From Paramecium tetraurelia (Eukaryota > Ciliophora > Oligohymenophorea > Peniculida > Parameciidae): DNA of 64,000 bases. Both the position numbers and the translations under genes were made by a program. Location: the NCBI RefSeq assembly GCF_000165425.1, contig NW_001799625.1, forward strand, positions 1-64,000. Direction: 5' to 3'. A model generated the notes under the pieces. It made no database searches. It saw nothing but the letters and a program-made list of their open reading frames with translations, and was not told where the DNA came from. Numbering within the stretch: position 1 is the first letter of the stretch; each line of letters opens with the position of its first letter. Shown here in pieces: positions 59,291-64,000 of the stretch.

Positions 59291-60726
59291 GAGTGCTACT
59301 TGTACTTTTAGTTAGCTTCAATTGTATCTTGGTATTTTAGTCATAGTTATATCCAATAAATAAATCTACAATAGAGTAATCTTTTACTTTAGATGGAATT
59401 CTTCTTTAACAATAACTTATTCTCAATTAAATCATCCTAAGATTCCGTGTCTATGCTTATGTTATATTCTAAGTTTTCCTATATAGGCTAATTTGAATAT
59501 AATTAATTACTGAGGGAATAAATGGAGATTAGATTTCTTTGTTTAAGAGTTTATTCCATTGAACCCCTTAGAGCCAAATATGTTTCTTAATTTCATCAGG
59601 CCCATTAAAGCCTAATCTTTTGGTTTATTTTCTCTAAATTAGTTTATTAATGAAATCAGCTGCTTCAAGAGACCAATCGTTAGGAATTTAAGTTCTTTTT
59701 ACTTAAACCTATTTTGATATGATTTGATCTTTAATTTCCTATCTTGATATTCCATTGTATGGTCGATAACCTAACATAAATTCATAAGTCATAACTCCCA
59801 AAGCGAAATAATCAACAGCAATAGTATGATTTTATCTGCACATAACTTCAGGAGCTAAGAATAGGATGAAATTAAGAAATACCCATATAGCCTGGTGTTC
59901 CACTATTATCAGATGAGTTTTCAGGTCTCCATATTCTAGCAATGCCTAGATCAGTTAATCTTGCATAACCTTTCGAATCTAAAACGATATTTTCAGGTTT
60001 AACATCTCTATGAATAACATTTTAATTGTGTAGATATTCCAGGGCCAGTATAACACAAGAAACAAAAAATTTGGTTTATAGTTCATTAAATCTTCTTTAT
60101 CTACCTAAGTGTTATCTCAAGTCACCACCAGTCAATAGATCCATTACTAAATACAGGTTTTCTCTATCTTAGAATGAGTAGACCATATTAATTAGGAATG
60201 GATGTTTGAATTATGTCAACAGATTGCGTTCATTTAGAACAGAATTCACACTTCTTTTAGCAATAATTTTAGCCTTTGACATTTCTTTCATTGCATAGAG
60301 AGTTCTATTCTTCTTTAATTCAACTTTCCATACTTTACCAAAGCCTCCCTTGCCTATGATAAAATGGTAAGCAAAATTAGATTTATTGACACAAACTTAA
60401 GTGTCAACTTTTAGTTCTTCGTCATTTTCATAATCATCCTATTATTATTTTTTAATTGTTGTTTTTTATAATTATTATGTTGATCCATACTTAAGTAGTA
60501 ATTGTTAAAAGATGTTTTCAAAATTTTTCAAGTTTTATTTACTAATATTTGATTAAGGCACTTGAAGAGCCTAAGCAATATCATTCATGTTAATATTAAT
60601 CAATTATTTTTGTTTCAATGTCTTTTCTGATGATAACTTATTCCAATTCAAGTAAAATTCATTTGCTAAATTCTTTTTTATTGGCAGTCCCTATTGTTTT
60701 GGGGATTTTTAAATAGATATTAACAT
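59277..60726 (-). CDS. AGC-like Ser/Thr kinase
   Basis: The kinase domain has IIGKGGFGKVWKVEL, LYAMKEMSKAKIIAKRSV, HPFLINMVYSFQDRENLYLV, NVIHRDVKPENIVL, LTDLGIARIW (DLG in place of DFG), SGTPGYMAPEVM and VDYFALGVMTYEFMLG, with a C-lobe ending in RLGFNGPDEIKKHIWL. The LLTGGDLRYHL stretch and layout recall the PKA/STK32-like group. The N-terminal extension of about 125 residues (MLISIQKSPKQQGLPIKKNL...) lacks a known domain. Two introns near the 3' end give a tail that stops at 59277, overlapping the stop of the convergent gene by 14 bp. Confidence 0.75.
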
Positions 60727-61158
60727 GGGACTTTTCGATCTGGATCGAAAACTATCTATACTTAAGAAACAAGGGGTTTTTTGCATCTATGCTTCGTCGT
60801 TGAAATTGATGGAGTTACTAAAATTATGAATTCATATTACAATAGAGTTCTGTCTTGAGAGTTATGTTTTATTGGATTTTGAATCAACTTATGATTAGTA
60901 AGAGGGGATTTACTATTATGAAATCTATCAGATGGAAAATTGCAATTTATTTGCTGATTCTTGGGAGAAAGTCTCTCTTATAGATTTCGAAAATGGTTAT
61001 ACATTATTAATAATTTTAATACTGCTTATTTAGAACTGATTCTTTTATTAAATTTATTATAATATCCATGTGGATGCACTTACGGCTTTACATATTGATA
61101 ATTATATTAAAATTATTAAAAAAAGGTAAGTATATATTTATTAAAATAAATAATGCAA
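60727..61158. other. Stretch with a weak plus-strand ORF
   Basis: An ATG at 60725 opens MGLFDLDRKLSILKKQG, which recalls the N-terminus of Mpo1/DUF962 proteins (GLxDLxxxLSFYG). The rest does not follow, and a TGA comes after 34 codons; a later frame encodes KRGFTIMKSIRWKIAIYLL. I do not call a gene. Confidence 0.3.
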
Positions 61159-62175
61159 TCAATAAATAGGAAGTGCTTATTTGAAAAGTTATTATGCATA
61201 ATAATAACCCGTAAATTAGGCAGAACATCCTATTAAATAATAAATAAGACAACTTTGGATTCCATTAAAGAAACCTAATTATATATATAATATAAATTAC
61301 CCATGATTCCGTTTTTTTGTAAAATGTGTGTAGTACACATAATTACACCTCCATCCAGCAAAACAGGTCTGAATTTTCGTTGAGATTTATACAAAGCTGC
61401 CTCACATTATAGTTAAGTTTTAACTACATCAAGAGGATACGATGCAAGACAACATGCTATTCCACTCAACCCTCCGCATACAAGAGCCTAACAAAAACTG
61501 ATATCATCTGAGTGATTCCTTTGCTTGAATAGATATTTTGTATATTCATAAGTAGTGAAGAAAGCTAAAATCTTAGAGTGTTATCAATACCTGCATTCTA
61601 AGGGACATCTCTAATTATGGTAGCCACTAATCCTTTGAACAATCCTCTGACGCCCTCTCTCTACAATAATGTCATTACACATCTTAATGGAGACCTCAAT
61701 TCATGATCAATATTTTTTATTTGCATTTGAAGTAAGCATTTAATCATCTCGGCCGGACACACTACCATAGCATAAGCTACACCACTGACACCACCAGCAA
61801 TTAGCCCTAGATTAGATGTAATATCTTACAAGGCAAAAATTATGCTTAATTACTGTAAGGATAAGGACAGAGCTCACGATATACTGCTTCATAGACTGCA
61901 AACATTACTGCATTACACGGTACTTCAGCAAGTATTGGAGATAACATTCCTTTATAATAAGCTTTAAACTAAACTCAAATAATTCATTACTCCTTCTTTT
62001 TTGTAGATGTTTAAACCCGTTCTAAAAATTGACTTTTTTTTGTTTCCCATTATCATTCGCACCTTTATCGTGCTGAAATATATAAGATATTTTACTCAAA
62101 AGGATGTCCAAAAAGTCTAAAACACACTCCTGCAAATGCTCCACTGAGAACATCGGAAATTGATTGCTCTGCCAT
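61159..62175 (-). CDS. Mitochondrial carrier protein (SLC25 family)
   Basis: Three repeats, each with the carrier signature PX(D/E)XX(K/R), are visible: HPFDTIKVRM, CPAEMIKCLLQ and YPLDVVKTQLQ. Repeat 2 continues with REGVRGLFKGLVATIIRDVP, close to the carnitine/ornithine carrier group. The protein starts MAEQSISDVLSGAFAGVCFR and has six expected helices in about 290 residues, normal for the family. Five introns of 22-29 nt restore the frame; one ends AAG. It should move a metabolite across the inner mitochondrial membrane; the substrate cannot be fixed from sequence alone, but carnitine or basic amino acids are candidates. Confidence 0.8.
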
Positions 62176-62412
62176 GCTTATTACGTTTTCTTGTTTTGAA
62201 AGTTAAAATTATTAAATTTGATTTGAGTTTTTTGCAATCTTTATTGTCCAATAATGGGTAATAAAATTTTACTATAAATCTTTTAATTCGCAATATTGAT
62301 AAATAATTATTATAAAAATTATTATAAATCAACTTTGAAGCATTAAAGAAATTAACCCATCATTCATAGAATCTCATTTACATCGATATAATATAAAATT
62401 ATTTAATTAAAA

Positions 62413-63564
62413 ATGCTCAATCAAAATAATGTTCATAGTGATCGATTGATTCAAGTATTTTCCTGTGACATGCTTGATGGAAGTATCCAGTAAGATAGAT
62501 GGAAAAAGGGAAAGCTCTTCATTATGGAAAAATCATTACATTTCTCATCTCTCTTTAATTATTCTACAACCTCATTTGGATTCAATCAATAAATCACTAA
62601 ATTACAATGTACATACTTCTACCTATCTAAGATTCATAAATCAAAGAATTTGATGAAAATGACGAAAATGATACCTTGATAATTACTACACACAAATAAA
62701 ATTAACTATATTTTAGAAATTTCTATGCACAAAGACCATAAATTATGGAAATTTTGAGGACCATTAATTTAAAAAATGAAGATTTTGAACCCATCCTTGA
62801 AAATGATTCATTTGATTGGGATACCTATAATAATTTAAGTTAACAAATCCTTCCTTAATTATTAAAGCTCAAAGATGGGAATTAATACAATCCACCTACT
62901 ACTTTCGAAATTGAAGGGTTAGATATTCATGAAGTCTTTGCATTACTCTATGATGATATCCCCTATTAACCAAGTTAATATTTCAACCTTGCAATAAAAG
63001 AAGTCGATAAAACAAAATAATATTAAAATGTTCTTCATTTCTTTTTTGAATAAATTCTTGGAGATTAACAAATAAAATGTGATCCTTATGTTCCATAAGT
63101 ACCTGAATACTTGAGAACAGGCAATTAATCCAAAGGGCCTAGTCATTAATAATAATAAATTGAAAACTTACCCACTAGAACTATTAATTATGTACATCCT
63201 ACAAAATTACCATTCTTTGGTACTATTAATCCTAAGGTAAAAATGATTCAAAGATTGTTCTTGATTAATTAAAATGAATTTATTGTTTAAGTCTAATCAG
63301 AAACCTCAGGATTACCAAAGAGTGATTGCTATAAAATGATGTCGCATGAAAAAGCTATTAGAATTGGTCATAAAAAATTGTATATATGTTATTTAATTCA
63401 CTCATAGTCGTATTGAATGTACTTTCACTATTGAATGGTCATAAAGAATTATTTTTGTTTCTAATTAAGTTGATAATGCAGGTGCAATTGAATCAAAAAG
63501 AGTTCTTGAAACATACTACATACCATATGCTAGAGCAAGATTAGCAGAATCATTAAAATTAAAA

Positions 63565-63626
<62 letters not shown>

Positions 63627-63957
63627 GTAAGATTAATTAAATTCAAGTCAAATTATTGCTGATTAACCTTCGATGGTTCATGTAAGAAGATAAGTTAAAA
63701 GTGAAAGTTAGATTTTCTAATAAAAATTTTAAATTAGTCCTCAAAAAAATTAATATCAAAATTATGAAAGAATTTAAGAATTAGATTCAAAATAATAAAA
63801 ATTAGAAAACTAAGTCAAACAATTATAATTATAACTTGTCTTGCAAGAAAAATAAATCAAAAAATTAAGTGATGAGTAACAAGCTTTAATATTGATCAGT
63901 AGAACATTAGGGATAGTCATATTATTTATTCTTTTAACTAATTGGCTAATGAAATGA
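62413..63957 (+). CDS. GRAM-VASt-TM lipid transfer protein (Aster/Lam-like)
   Basis: The GRAM domain is split by a 23-nt AAG intron (about 62610-62632): GKLFIMEKSLHFSSLFNYST, then TLIITTHKQNQLYFRNFYAQ. The VASt domain follows: TTFEIEGLDIHEVFALLYDD, CDPYVPQVPEYLRTG, LPFFGTINPKVKMIQRLFLI, and, after a 28-nt intron, FRIECTFTIEWSQRIIFV. Then a pure poly-Gln tract (19 TAA, TAG, TAA), a coiled coil and a C-terminal membrane anchor (LILISRTLGIVILFILLTNW). This is the topology of ER-anchored sterol transfer proteins at membrane contact sites. The start ATG is the first in frame. Stop TGA at 63955. Confidence 0.75.
63568..63630 (+). repeat. (TAA)n microsatellite encoding poly-Gln
   Basis: 19 consecutive TAA codons followed by TAG and TAA, giving 21 Gln in the ciliate code, inside the GRAM-VASt gene. 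Confidence 0.9.
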
Positions 63958-64000
63958 TATAGAGTATTTTTTTAATTTCTTATATTTCATTTTATAAAGT

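Overview
The window reads as gene-dense macronuclear DNA of a Paramecium-like ciliate. It is very AT-rich. Every long protein reads through only if TAA and TAG are taken as glutamine and TGA as the sole stop. Genes are split by many introns of about 19-34 nt that begin GTA or GTN, and most neighbours lie tens to a few hundred bases apart. All gene models here were assembled by eye from the sequence with that code, so exon junctions are inferred. Two assembly gaps are present (6 N at 21300 and 150 N at 55772).

Bases 1-6720 are unlike the rest: gene-poor and very AT-rich, with two diverged, inverted, GC-richer copies of an unrecognised repeat element (about 1-1400 and 2909-4590). From 6724 to 16457 lies a block of related genes: a decaying TPR gene, a WD40 gene, a V-ATPase subunit A paralogue with damaged catalytic motifs, a broken WD40 copy and an intact TPR gene. 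The TPR and WD40 proteins share a similar Cys/His N-terminus. A central-P-loop GTPase (16809-19450) and a large voltage-gated-type K+ channel with a cyclic-nucleotide domain (20120-23686) follow.

From 23.7 to 36.2 kb every gene but one is on the minus strand and most are recognisable: IFT88 (intraflagellar transport), SEC24 (COPII coat), holo-ACP synthase, an Aurora-type kinase with a zinc-finger N-terminus, a Nup98-type nucleoporin and VPS52 (GARP/EARP tethering). From 36.2 to 52.5 kb come a protein kinase, a double cyclic-nucleotide-binding protein, a CCT-motif protein, a possible HYLS1, another kinase, a STIL/Ana2-like centriole factor, a carbonic-anhydrase-like membrane protein and an Alba protein. 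From 52.7 kb on are two long coiled-coil proteins (one with a pseudokinase head), an AGC-type kinase, a mitochondrial carrier and a GRAM-VASt-TM lipid-transfer protein.

There is no operon logic; the genes are single eukaryotic transcription units. Several concern cilia and centrioles (IFT88, STIL-like, HYLS1-like, perhaps the Aurora kinase), which fits a ciliate but is probably chance proximity. The most unusual general feature is splicing: at least a dozen introns seem to end in AAG and a few in GAG, although TAG is the usual Paramecium acceptor.
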